Assembly (NCBI GenBank): GCA_963513935.1
Contig: OY740777.1
Coordinates: 12,201,092 to 12,265,091, forward strand
Direction of reading: 5' to 3'
From: Aphrophora alni
Taxonomy: Eukaryota; Arthropoda; Insecta; Hemiptera; Aphrophoridae
DNA: 64,000 bases
Under the pieces are notes generated by a model. The model was given only the letters and a program-made list of their open reading frames with translations, was not told the DNA's origin and did no database searches. Made by a program: the position numbers and the translations under genes. Of the stretch, positions 34,221 through 46,154 are shown piece by piece; within the stretch, counting starts at the first letter, position 1; each line of letters starts with the position of its first letter.

Positions 34221-34252
34221 ATTTATATAATAGTTTAGGCTATTATATAAAT
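34221..34252. repeat. Perfect 13-bp hairpin
   Basis: ATTTATATAATAG and CTATTATATAAAT pair perfectly around a 6-nt loop. It directly follows the TTAGG block. Confidence 0.75.
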
Positions 34253-34399
34253 TTATAAATACATTTTTAAAGATATCATCCATGGTTCATTTTTACTGTT
34301 TGTTTTACAGCTAACATTTATTTTTTGGTGACAATAAATTTTTATTTGCTTTTATGGTGGGTGAGTGAGAAAGTTTATGAAATATTTTGCCCTTTAATT

Positions 34400-37300
34400 T
34401 TGTATTCATAAAGAGGTTAAAGTAAAATATTAATTTTCGTAATACAGAGTGAAAGTTTACATTCCTCCTTGCATATTTGTTGGTTGCAGTTTGCACAGAT
34501 CTTTTTTCTTCAACGTCCAAATCTGTGACTGATTTGTTCGATAGTAAAGCATATCCTCATTATTTTAGCTCCTTTCCCTATATTCTATCGCCATATTTTA
34601 TCCTTAACCGTTTTAAAACTTAATATATTTTGTCCGTATTTCTTATATTTGCTGATAATCTTGCTTTCTTGTAATTTAACAGATTTACTCTTTCGAGATG
34701 TTTTTTTTCCCACTATCACTTTCCTTTTTGATTCGTGGTTTCTATACGTGATCAATGAATCGTATATCCAATCTATGCGTTTTTGTAGTAATGTTTACTT
34801 CCTAATCTCTTTCCAGATCGTGCTAATATTCCTCCCAAGTCATGACAATATCAGCACATAGGCCCTACTATCACTTTAATTTTTACTGCTTTTCCAAGGC
34901 TTTGTACTTCAGCAATGACCTTATCCATTATTAAGTTAATGAGAATAATTGATGAAACAACTTATTTTGTCTACAGTTGTTGACAAAGTGGCATTTTGTT
35001 CGTTTAAATTAGTTTGCAAAACAGCTGATCTCTCAACAGTTTCACTTTGCCCACTACTTTGCACACTACTTTGCTCACTCCGAATGGCAACCGAACAAAA
35101 CGAAATTTAGGTTAAGTTTATTTGAAATAATTTATAATGTACAGGAAATGTCCCGTATGTATGTTAGATTAATTCTTATATGTAAAATAACATAAATAAA
35201 CAACAAAACAACGTTTTAAAGTTGAAAAAGGAAGTAATTATTAATAAAGATGATTGACAGTGTACGTATAACTTACGTAGAGTATTTTTCGTTTGCCAAG
35301 TTTTGAAGTTGGTAATCCAGTTTCCACAACAATACACGTAAATTATTTGTAATATTCATAAATAACCTCAGTTTTGAGGTGAGGTTGAACAATATTGTAT
35401 TAAATTAATGTTTTATTAAATTGTGTTACTGCTGAAGTATGTTTTTTATTTGTCACAAAATAACAACTGTAGACAAAGTGAGCAAAGTGTCTTTTTTAAA
35501 CTCGATAAAATTGACGCACTCGCCACTTTGCTCACTAGTTGCACAAATAACTATTCTTACGCTCTGAGAATTTTTTTTTTTTTATTATATTTTTTCTTTT
35601 CATATATGTGTTTTCACTCTCTAAATTTCCTTTACTAATTTCTCTCCCTCTTAAACCCGTCCATATATTTTTTCTCTGTACCTTGCATATGCTTTCTTGT
35701 ATCGGATATAAACATTCTTTTCAACATATAATATATAATATATATAGCGTTGACAATGAAGAACGCTTATACATATAAAATAAAATGAACCATTTGTCGT
35801 TATTGTGTTTTATTCCCTGTCACAAACACATACACTAGTTTAGTTTGAAAACAATCATTCCCAATCGTAGTATTGTCTTAGTATTTATATTTTTCAACAG
35901 GTTTTAGAGTTTCTTCATCTTTAAGACATAATTAAGCGTAAGGGTACCAAAGTAGGTTTCGAAGATGGATGATAATTGTTACGCTTGAAAAATATAAATA
36001 ATCAGACAATGTTAGGTTTCTGATTGTACTAAAAATAATTGTGTAGATCTTAGGAGATTATAATAATGAAATACACAAGGATCTAAAATTAGATTTAAAA
36101 ACAATTCCAACAATATTATATTTCCGCAAGTGAAATTCTTTACACACTATACCATTGTGACTAATAATTCTTGTTTGAGTCCTGTAATAATATTAAATTG
36201 ATTAAAAATCATCACAAATGATTTTAATATAATCAATGTTTGTGTTTTAATAAAACGAAATGCATCTCATATTCCGAAATATACCCATGTATTGAAATTG
36301 GTTTGTCGTTTTCTGCCGTAATAGCAACCTACTTACCACCGCTTGGAAGATGGACCTTGGAGTGTTGGATGACTTTTCAGTGGGGGTAATATGTGATTAG
36401 CTTATCGAATTCTCATTTTTGTTGTTATAGTATAATTAAATTATAGAACACTAATCAATAGTACAGCCGGAGCTCACCTCTTACCTCACGTATACAATTC
36501 TGAAAACAAATTTTCCCCCATGAGCCTAAATAATGGTGTTAACTATTAATTTTTTCACTTATAAAGAAAATTTCTATATACTACCTTACAGGTGAAAAAG
36601 ATTTATGAACTAAATATTGAATCAAAATTATTTATTTTTTCTCAGTTTTTGTATTTTAGATAACTTTAAATTACTAACCTCAAGCATACTTTACTCTAAA
36701 CAGATACAACTTGATATATAATATTGTTAAGGATTTTACTGTAATTGTCCTGTAAAATATGAGCATCTTTTATAATAATTGTACAAAGACGGAGTGAAAA
36801 CTCATGCAGTTGTTTCTATACACATGTAGTTTCCAGTGTTATACAAAGTTTTAGAGTTTAAAAGTCCCACGATAACTTTGGAATGAATAAAGACAGTTGT
36901 GGAATTTGTTAGGTTTAAAAATATACTTTTTGGTATGTAAATGAAATTCTCCTTTCCCTTTATATAAGTTGTAATTGAATAGTTTTAAATGTAATTGTGA
37001 AATTTGTATTTTTATATTTCTTGAAACGTTAAGTTTAAACACGACTTTTATTATGAAAATCATTACTAAATATACAAAATTTGTATTTTAAAATTAACAA
37101 TTTCCTACCCTAGATACAAAATCACCCTGTACTATTTAGGATATTACGTTTTGGATTTGTTTCAAAACTTAAGTGAAACATTTTGCGTTCTTAACATACT
37201 AATTGAGTTTATAGCATGACTGTTAAACAATTTTTATCTAGAAGATAAATTTAATGTATGATTGAACGTTTAAAATAAAAAGTTTGAATGTTAATCTGAT

Positions 37301-37945
37301 AACAATTTTATATTTTAATTTTCAAATAATTCCATTTAAATTTGTGAATATTCCCTAATGCACAGAATCTCTCTAAGAGGGAATTTCATAAATTGAATAG
37401 TTAAAAATTAATTTTTGTAATTTAAGTCAGACCAACACTCTCCTGCACTACTGAGGGAAAATACTCTAAGAGCAAAAGTCGTCTCCAAAAACGAAATATA
37501 TGTTCTGAACAGCAGATACACAAAAGAAATTAAGATATGCTGGAAGATTAAAAATAAAGCATGATTATCAGGATAACTGGTAGAGACAAAAGATGCAATG
37601 TTGAATCCTCTCGAAGGAAATATTCGGTTAAGGTAGACCCATTGAGAGATGTAAAGACAATTATAAAACTTGAAGGGTCTCTTGGTTTAATATTTGAAAA
37701 GAAAATGATGTTGTGAAAATGGTTATGAGATGTAATTAAGGACATGTGCATAATGGAGATGGCATGTGGAGGATACATACAAATGCAGAGATAAACCATC
37801 TTATTGTTCAAAAAAATATAATATATTTAATGAACTTTCAGGGGAGTACGTGGGTGATCATTTATACCAAATAAAGTCAAGAAGCGTCAGAAATATTTAG
37901 GAATGGACTTCTACAATGGTAACGCAGAGAAGTTGACAGGAATAT
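34400..37945. other. Long AT-rich spacer
   Basis: Several AT-rich 60-90-codon frames lie here (34311-34520 minus, 34649-34861, 35423-35638, 36851-37063 minus, 37548-37811 minus). None has a recognisable domain. Repeated ACTTTGCTCACT / CACTTTGCCCAC phrases occur at ~35040-35080 and ~35520. A good donor-like CGGTG-GTAAGTAGG lies on the minus strand near 36332. Confidence 0.35.
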
Positions 37946-37950
37946 AAATT

Positions 37951-38063
37951 TACAGGGTGGAGGTGGTTCTGTGAAGGCTAAGAATCAGTAACTGGAGAAA
38001 TATTGCTGCTGACAGACAAACCCGGAGTAAATTGTAAGCAAAGCCAAGGTCATTGGAGGACCA
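37951..38063 (+). pseudogene. Degraded non-LTR retrotransposon ORF2 C-terminus
   Basis: From 37981 the frame reads RISNWRNIAADRQTRSKL then a stop. Moving one frame at 38034 gives VSKAKVIGGP. Together this fits the ending of RTE/jockey-type LINE proteins (W...A.DR..W..LV..AK). The Trp before SKL is Arg here. Further upstream no domain can be followed with confidence. Confidence 0.45.
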
Positions 38064-38069
38064 TAGCTT

Positions 38070-38815
38070 TGAAATAGTAGAGAATAAAACTACCCTTAAT
38101 CATGATCTCTAAAAACAGAAGATATCTCCAGAAATTAAATATAACCGTCGACCAGCAAGATACATACAAAGTGACTACAAAAGAAACACATTTACTGTGG
38201 AACATTAAGAATAAATTAGAGTGTTAGAAAGTTGATACAATATTTTTACACAGTTTATTTTGTAAATTAGAACACACTGTTCTGTTTATCGGAACAAATA
38301 TTTATGATTTGTATTTGATCTGTTCAATGTACTCTTTTTATAAATGCAATACAGAAAATGTTCTGAAGAGTTATAACAAAATCGTAAAAAGTAATGACCT
38401 TCGAGTAAATTTTAAATTTGGTTTGTATGTTTTAAATTAAGAGGGCGGAACTCTGCCGCGTTCCTATATCTATAACAAGCTAGAAGGCGTTATGTAGTAG
38501 ACTGGTTATTAAAGCAAAGCAGGCTATTGGCTAAATGTTTACATAAAATAAACTAAAGCCAAACTGAAGTAAGCACAGTTAAATACCACATGGATTTAAT
38601 TAACGGGCAAACAAGGAGTAAACGTTATTTGTGCAACAAACAAACAGTTTTCACAATTTTACTTTCCTTATTTATAAATAGTTTGGTTTTTATTTGAGGT
38701 GGACTACATTGCACTAACTTTCTCTTCAAAACAATAAAACTATTACTATTGCTTCTATTACAAACTAAAACAAGTTGTCATGGTACTTAGACAGTTTGAT
38801 CACAGAATTTAAAAC
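38070..38815. other. AT-rich spacer
   Basis: No recognised gene or repeat. Confidence 0.4.
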
Positions 38816-38817
38816 AA

Positions 38818-38896
38818 GAAGATCCTCTAAATGTAATGCTCAAAAGTTGGTTTCTTGGGTATTGTAGGGAATATTAAATTGTATTGGTAGATCAAG
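38818..38896 (+). repeat. Dispersed repeat family D, copy D3
   Basis: GATCCTCTAAATGTAATG at 38821, AAAAGTTGGTTTCTTGGG and AATTGTATTGGTAGATCAAG match D1 most closely. Confidence 0.6.
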
Positions 38897-38899
38897 AAG

Positions 38900-39380
38900 T
38901 CTGGTGCAGTAGGGTGAGTTTGATTAAAACGGCTGTTCACAAGTTTTCTGAATCGAGACAGTAACTAGTTTCGTAAACGTGTATATATTAAAAAGTGTCA
39001 TTGCATCGGCACAAGCGGGACTCAAAGCTACATATGTAGTCTCCACTCGCTACGCTCGTGTCGGTGACATAGCCTTGCCAGATCTCAAAACCAAACAAAT
39101 TTATTTGTTTGGGAAGGAAATGTTAATTTTTTTTTACAATAACTTCGCTATTTGTCATCGTGGAGATGTGATACAATTACATGGAGAAGTGAAATCTGAA
39201 AAATTTGTATGATGAAAACAGCCCCAGGTAGATAATTACGGTCTGAACGATGCAAAAGTCTTCTGACAGAATCAACAATCAAGATATTTGTTCACCATTT
39301 TAAAAATGCTCTGATTTAGACCAATTCAAATACAGGGTAAAAAACCCTAAGTAGTGTAAAATCAAAAAATGAATTTGATA
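38900..39380. other. Spacer with one undetermined ORF
   Basis: A 77-codon frame at 38979-39212 (SVIASAQAGLKATYVVSTRY near the start) is less AT-biased than most, but no domain is recognised. ACAGGGTAAAA lies near 39334. Confidence 0.35.
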
Positions 39381-39382
39381 AA

Positions 39383-39640
<258 letters not shown>

Positions 39641-39801
39641 TTATTTCATTTTGTAGCTAGTTTAAATTTAAGTTTGTTAATTTTTTATATTATCTTAGTT
39701 ATTTTTAATTGTTTAAATTTTTTATTATTATCAAGTTGTACATTATATTTTTATATATGTTGTTATGTTATATAAATGAAGACCCTAAATAAAGACAATT
39801 T

Positions 39802-39827
<26 letters not shown>
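39802..39827. repeat. Second short (TC)n tract
   Basis: Thirteen perfect TC units, 165 bp beyond the long tract and in the same orientation. The sequence between is plain AT-rich DNA. Confidence 0.95.
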
Positions 39828-39829
<2 letters not shown>

Positions 39830-39832
<3 letters not shown>

Positions 39833-42270
39833 AAAAAAATATACATAACGTTTCAAAACTCTTGTGTTTTAAATTTTGTTGCGCCTTTTGGCTCAATTGA
39901 ACGTTTTCTTCGTTTCCATCCGTGATCTTTACCTTAGAATATAATTTAGTTATCCATAGCTCTACCACCCATTCATTTATACGTAAACATAGAATAAACA
40001 CTAAATATATGATTCCGAAAGTTAGAATGTTTATTCTAATTATAAACAAAATTCGAATGAGAGGGGCATGCACTTTATGACACACTGCATATGTAACTAC
40101 TCCCATGAGTAAGATCTGTGGACATTTCATACTCTCAGTGTCAGAATTCAGTAAAGAGAAATTTCAATAGTTAAATTTTATTCATAATTTTTAAAAAACA
40201 AGTAACAAAATCAGAGAACTTAACAATTAAAAAACATTTACTTAAATTTAATAGGGATACCTTGAGGCTATGGGATCTCCATGTGTTAAATATAAGAAAA
40301 TAAGTTTTGAATTTGGAAGATTCTAAGAGAGTATGCCTTTTTAAAAAATAATACATTACTGGAAATAAAAATACATTATTTTCTGGATAATTCCTCTTCT
40401 CTTGTAAAATTTATATCAAAAACAAAACTGTAAAACTACACTTATGCTATAAAAATATATCTAGTATATTGTAAAAGGTTATTGATGATCACAAAATCGA
40501 TATAAAGGAATATTTTGGAATATATAAGTTTTGTAGCCTCTAAATTAAAACAGTGGTTTTTTGAAATTATCTTTTCTTCTTGTGTGTGTAGTTCTGGAAA
40601 CTCTTGAACAGATTTTGTAAAAAAAGTTGCTATGTGGTATTATCGTAGCCATAGAGCTTTTAATAATCTTTAATCATAATTACATTTTTTTCGTAACTTA
40701 AAATTTTTGAAGGGGGGAAGACATACATCTGCCATAAGATGAAAACCTAAAATATCGATTTTCTAAAATAGACTCTAACGCTTCTAAGACGTAACCTGTA
40801 TGAACCCTTAAAATACTATTGGTACCACCTTTACAAATATATTGGTTTATTAGTCATCAACGTATATAAAAATTAAAAATATATTAATGAAAAAAAAAAA
40901 AAAAAGGAAAAAAAAACGATCTATAAATCTCGTTTAATTTTGGTAAAATACAAATATTAATGAATAGTTCGTCTAGAACTCTTTATTTTGACCAGAAGTC
41001 CAAAATTGTAAATAGGCGAAAAATTACGGTACAGGTAAAAACGGAAATATAGTTTTCGCATTCGTTAAAGATCTTTCAACGAAATACGATTTTCATTTTG
41101 AAAAGTTTTACGTCACGGAAAAATCTCAAATTAAAATATTAAAAATCTCAAATTAAAATATTTTTTCAAAATAAAAAATAACTTCAAAAGTTCATGAGGA
41201 GAGATCCTATATTAACTAATCTTCAATACCAAATATACTTGTAAAAATTTTGTAATGAAGAAACTAAAGTGGTCTGGAGGTATTTTTTGTACAGATTTTT
41301 CATCATTGTTTTTGTCAAGTGTAGGACGAATTTAATGCAACGTTATGTACCGTTTATTTTATTATAAAACCCCAAATTAACTGTATTTCAGTTTTGTACA
41401 ACCATCAGAGAAGATTGAAATCCTCTTTAAATGTATCGCAAAGTGAGTATATCCAGATGGAAGGGGGATGTTTACAGGTTTGGCACAGACTACTGAAGGA
41501 GCATGTTCTGAGGTTAATGACATCATCGGTTACTGTAGGGGGGAAATAGGTGCTGCTTCTCGGGTACGGAAAGCTCTAGGCATTCTTCGTGCAGTACACT
41601 TCAAATAGGAGAGTTTAGGATATTAACAAACTCTTATCTATCCGTAAAACAAAATAGTAAAACACTCACAAATCTACGTGTGGAAAAGAAATTGTTTTTG
41701 TATTTATTACTGAGCCCCGCCCAAATAAATCTCAGAGAGGTTAGATTTGTATCGGAGGTTCCTTTTTGTACATTTTATTTGCTAAAATGATCTTATTAGG
41801 GATAGAGGGGGTATGCAATTGGTCAATAAAACAATATTTTTGCAGATATATCAAGTTTACCGTGGCCAAAAAATGGTTACAGCGCTGTTCAGCCCAAACG
41901 AGTGGACCGATTTTAATGAAATTTGTTATACGTGGATATATTCTTCATAATCCGAAATTTTTATAGCTCAAAATTTAACTTACATATTTCTCAAAAACAT
42001 CTCTAACGATTTTGATACAGATCTATCGATGGTCTCTAAAGATCAAAACAAAACGTATTTGTCGCCATCTATCCTAAATTTTGGTACTTATGTTACAGGT
42101 AATAAAGTAACACTTATTGTATTTATTTATTAATATCTCTCTGAAGTTATTAACAGTCAATCTTCAGACAGGGAATTATTGCAGGACAAATGCGATCGCT
42201 TCCAAAATTTAAATGTATAAATACATTCTTCTTGTATAAGTCATAATATGTATTGTACATATCGATTTTT
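39830..42270. other. AT-rich spacer with traces of family B
   Basis: At 41870-42100 phrases such as GGACCGATTTTAATGAAATT and CGTATTTGTCGCCATCT recall family B (compare 690-710). The patch 41440-41610 is GC-richer but has no frame that I recognise. Small frames at 39768-40130, 40171-40356 and 41766-41966 are unassigned. Confidence 0.35.
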
Positions 42271-42279
42271 GACGAACAT

Positions 42280-42314
42280 CTGATGATGGGACGTGTCTCA
42301 AAACAGCTGTAGTA
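42280..42314 (+). ncRNA. Hammerhead-ribozyme-like motif, ACAGCTGT subfamily
   Basis: CTGATGA is intact. TGGGAC / GTCTCA pair as stem II (one G-U pair, 2-nt loop), followed by AAAACAGCTGTAG. The GAAA strand has A for its first G. ACAGCTGT is a perfect palindrome, which would allow stem III to form between two molecules. Confidence 0.4.
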
Positions 42315-42389
42315 TAATAAAATAATAGAAGTCTCATTGAAGATTGTCAAAAAACGTTAGTGTTTTTCTCTGCCATAAAAAATAAATAA

Positions 42390-42672
42390 ATTCGGTCACG
42401 GAGTTGTGTTATAAAATACACTTTTTTAAAATATCGACACAACCGATTTCGTTTAAATTTTAAGAATACATAAACATTAACAAGCGAAACTTTTGTGCAA
42501 AATCTCAAGACAATAAATATAACAGTTCAGGAATTATTGGCAAAAAACTAATATGAACGCGTCATTAAAAGCCCAATATTAAATACAACTTATTTTGATG
42601 ACGTGTTTAAGGCATAAGCGAAGCAAGTTTACGCCTTTATTTAAATATAATTTTTTTTTTCACAAATGGTTC
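42390..42672 (+). repeat. Dispersed repeat family B, copy B6
   Basis: CCGATTTCGTTTAAATTTTA (~42440), GTGCAAAATCTCAAGAC, GCGTCATTAAAAGC, then the core GACGTGTTTAAGGC followed by ATAAGCGAAGCAAGTTTACG (~42598-42632) and TTTATTTAAATATA. It is cut by the hairpin at 42673. Confidence 0.6.
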
Positions 42673-42738
42673 ATATAAATGAGCTACAATGGTTTCGCCT
42701 TGCGGCTTCAAGGCGAAACAATTGTAGCTCATTTATAT
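42673..42738. repeat. Near-perfect 30-bp-arm hairpin (66-bp foldback)
   Basis: Left arm 42673-42702 and right arm 42709-42738 are reverse complements with one mismatch. The loop CGGCTT is 6 nt. The arms contain GAGCTACAAT and TTTCGCCTTG. Placed inside a family B copy, it looks like a small inserted foldback/MITE; if transcribed it would make a pre-miRNA-sized hairpin. Confidence 0.85.
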
Positions 42739-42739
42739 T

Positions 42740-43068
42740 ATTAAAATATTTGAAACTTTAAGCTTTTGCTTTATTTTATCCTTGAATAAGGTTTTAAGTG
42801 GGGCAATTTAATTTCTTTATTTATCCAACTTTTCCGAACTTGAGTTTCTTTCAATTGTGATTTAAGTTAGTGTCATTGACCTTAACATTTCACCCATATA
42901 TGACCTATATTCGTTACAACCCATTTTGATATTTTTTAACTTTCATAACCCAAGATTTTTTTTTGCGAATGGTTGTATGCCGTCCATTGAATTAGTAATA
43001 TTAATTAAAAAAGAATATTAATGTTTAGATTCCTGATGATACAGTTTTTGTAAAAAAGTTTTTTTCTT
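42740..43068. other. AT-rich spacer
   Basis: No recognised gene or repeat. Confidence 0.4.
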
Positions 43069-43070
43069 AA

Positions 43071-43103
43071 CAGCTGTTTCGCCGTCACAAGCGACATTAT
43101 CAG
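43071..43103 (-). ncRNA. Hammerhead-ribozyme-like relic, ACAGCTGT subfamily
   Basis: On the minus strand CTGATAA, then TGTCGCTTGTGACGGC, then GAAACAGCTG. The GAAA strand is intact and shares the palindromic ACAGCTG end with the motif at 42280. A core G is A, and stem II pairs only if slid (GTC...GAC). Confidence 0.35.
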
Positions 43104-43104
43104 A

Positions 43105-45005
43105 TGAATTGATAACATAAACACATTACATGCACAACATTAAACATTATATTTTATGAATAAATTGAATTTATTAAGGTTTGCGCATATTTTTGTAAGT
43201 AGGCTTCAATCTTTCGTAAGCACAAGTTGTAATCTTGAATTCGCATGAAATATTCGTGTTTAAATTTAGATTAACTCAATTATATTTTAAATATTCAATG
43301 TTACAAAATACTTTGAACATTCAGAAATCCTACTTTGAACTCGTTTTGCAAAAATGTGTTAAAACTACTTTCCATTTTGTTATTATATTTTTAAATATTA
43401 ATTTTTTAAATTGTACTAGAAATTTGTAAAAATAAAACGTCTGTTTAAAATTTACTTTAAACTATTTATATAAACTCATTTTCAATCCTGTATTTCATTT
43501 TATTATTTTCATGGAATTATTAGTAATACATTTATTTACATCTTTTTAAAACAATAACGAGCATGTTTTAATAAAAAATGTTTTATTTTATAAACGCATT
43601 CTTCTATGTAATATCCATTATTCAAATTTTCAATTATTTATGCAATTATTTACATGAAAAGTTAAGAAAACTATTTGCTTAAAATTTGGCAATACCAGTG
43701 ACAGAATTTTATACTTAGAGTTGAAATAATATTATACGTCATAGTTCAAAATTAATCGATTAAAAATATGTATTTGTAATATCTTGGATTCTTATGCAAG
43801 GATTTAATAAAACCGGTGTTAAAATGTTCTTTATGTGTTATAGATTGAATGTGAATGTTATGCGTTTTGTTATTAAAAAAACCCGTCATCATTTTAACAA
43901 TCATAAAAAATTGTTATATCTTTATAAATAATTGAAGTACAAACGTTGCGATTCGGTAATATATATATTTTTTTTAACAAGACTAAAATTTAAGGCTTCA
44001 AAGAGAATGTTATATTATAACAATTATTCTAACTAAGCAAAAATTAGTTTTTTTGTAGTTTTAGATGATAAAAAAAATATCTTCACCCTTTTGAGTCTGT
44101 TTTAAGTATAAATTATGTTTAATTAATTATATTTTTCGAAAGGAAAATATTTCGGAATGTGATTTTCGTTTTAAATGATAAAATTTTTGAAAAGACTAAC
44201 AATATAAAAAATAATCTGTGACGTTTAGTTACTGAGGTATTACATTTTCGCATTAATTGGTATTAATATTATCCTGGCCCCTTTATTTTTATTAAATTTT
44301 TATAAAATCTGAAATTTCTACTCAATTGTAGCGTAAAAAATCTAATCTTTTTAGTTAAACGTATGCATATCTAAAAACATCTAAAAATATACAACATATT
44401 TGTTTGAATATTTGTTTTACTTCAAATATCAAATTTTAACATATCTTACGATTAGACAAAATGATTGAATCGCGAGTTTAGAGTCATTAAATCAAGAAAT
44501 ATTTAAGAGAATTATTATCAAAAATGCCTTAGATTTTCATTTAATTAAGATTTGTTATTCAAATGTTGTAGTTTATTAATGTATTTGTATTAGAAAAAAA
44601 CATTGACTGCTGTTTTTTTAAGATATGTTTAAAGTCATACAAAAAAATATTTTTTTAACGGGGAATATTTTTAGAAAATTTGTATTTTTACGTGATTATG
44701 CAAAACAAATTAATTTTAGAATATTTTGAATTATTTATCGAGTAATCCTTAATACGTAAGGTCTTTAAACGGATTTAATAGGTCATCCTGAAAGTTACAT
44801 ATTATATCTGAATGTTCCTTTAAAAAGATTTAAATTTTTTTCGTTATTTGTTTTGAGAAGATTTCACTTGTTTACTAAACTTGACACAACATTCTTAGTA
44901 TAAAAAAAAGAAAACATTCATGGATTCCTTCACGGGTTTTCTAAGAAAGAGAAATTTCTCATTTAGATTTTTTGCAACAATTCTTTTCTTGTTTTCACCC
45001 TTTTT
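43105..45005. other. Very AT-rich spacer
   Basis: Mostly A and T with no repeat family recognised; a 64-codon frame at 43235-43429 is unassigned. It ends in a strong pyrimidine tract at 44980-45008. Confidence 0.4.
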
Positions 45006-45010
45006 TACAG

Positions 45011-45146
45011 CGTTTTAGAGAAAGCTAAAGGGGAAACTTCGGTGTTGTTTGACCGGGCTTTGTTCAACATAATGCCGGGAGAAAGTTTCACTCTTCCCTT
45101 GCTATATGGAGGGACTGATTTTGTTGAGGATAATACGTTAAATTGT
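45011..45146 (+). CDS. Candidate internal exon of unknown gene
   Basis: A long pyrimidine tract ending in TTTTTTACAG precedes 45011, an unusually good 3' splice site. The frame from 45012 reads VLEKAKGETSVLFDRALFNI and continues with MPGESFTLPLLYGG to TLNC, with ordinary coding-like composition and GC content above the flanks. A GTAAAATC donor follows at 45147. Without splicing the frame continues to TAG at 45189. No domain is recognised. It could equally be a conserved non-coding block or a transposon fragment. Confidence 0.25.
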
Positions 45147-45189
45147 GTAAAATCAAACGAGGACAGAATTATAAAAAAATATTGTACTT

Positions 45190-46012
45190 AGATACGGTGT
45201 TTTAAAATTTACGATTCCTTGTAGAGTAAATTTTTTAACAGATAAAAGTTTTAGTTGGCGTAATCTTACATAATTTTGTATTATATGTATGATAAACATT
45301 ATTATATTTCATTTCATTACTTGCTTTTCTTTCAGTTATTCGAAGGTGTGAATGGGGTGCGTAATTTCAGAAACAAAATTTTAGTTTGAATTTACACGTC
45401 TTTGTTATTTGCATCTTTTGATTGTTGAAACAATTATTGTCTTGTTTATCATTTCTATTTGTTTAATGATATTGACCTTAAATTTTTTTAGTAATTTTTA
45501 TTAGGCCTAGAACAAGTCCTATACAGATGACACTTTAAATGTTATTTTTGTTTTGGGATTCAATAAATTTATATATATTAAAGTTAAGTTTAGATTGTTA
45601 AAAAGGATTTATTCTGTTTTTTTGGAAGGGGTGCTTATATAAATAATCTAGAAGGGACGGGGAAATATAGGTTTAAATTAGGGGTAAGGAAACCTAAAGT
45701 ATTGAGGAAAAATAGAGAGAAAAAAATGTGGTTTTGTAAAAGGGGGAATCTAATAATATTTAATTAATAACTGTCCGAGCTCTGTAGACTCAATTTATAA
45801 ATATTTTGTAAACGTACTTTGGGAACTGTAAATTAAATAGAATTAAAATTAAAAGCAAATAAACGTTTAGCCAGTTTACTGCTAGACATTTAGAGAAAAT
45901 AGGTAAATACGTTAAAGGTAACAAAACTGTCTGTCATCATAGCCTGATAGAAAATGTAGCATAATATAAATATAAACAATTCTAATATTCGCATACGCTA
46001 GGATCGATAGTA
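45190..46012. other. AT-rich spacer
   Basis: TAGGCCTA occurs at 45502. No gene or repeat family is recognised. Confidence 0.4.
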
Positions 46013-46014
46013 AA

Positions 46015-46152
46015 AAAGAGTTGGTAAAGAGAGAGCTGAAGGGAAGGTGGAAGAGAGGGATCTAACCCAAGACTACATAAAAATGTGTATATCCAGTTAG
46101 ATTCCTTTGGAATTACAACTCCCGTAGTTACTTTAGATAGCCCCTGAGGGTT
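46015..46152 (-). repeat. Dispersed repeat family A, copy A5
   Basis: Minus-strand copy: AGAGTTGGTAAAGAGAG (3' part), GATCTAACCCAAGACTACAT (~46069-46088), GTGTATATCCAGTTAGATTC, and CCCCTGAGGG at 46141. It is one of the two copies with a clear CCCTCAGGGG 5' end. Confidence 0.6.
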
Positions 46153-46154
46153 AA

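Larger units (their letters stand above)
33890..34400 (+). repeat. Dispersed repeat family B, copy B5, interrupted by TTAGG units
   Basis: TCGTTGTAAAAGCTCGATTT (~34054) and GAGACTTGTGC begin the core, which is then broken by a TTAGG-type tandem insertion (34103-34212). A family B tail GTGAGTGAGAAAGTTTATGA follows at 34361. Confidence 0.45.
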
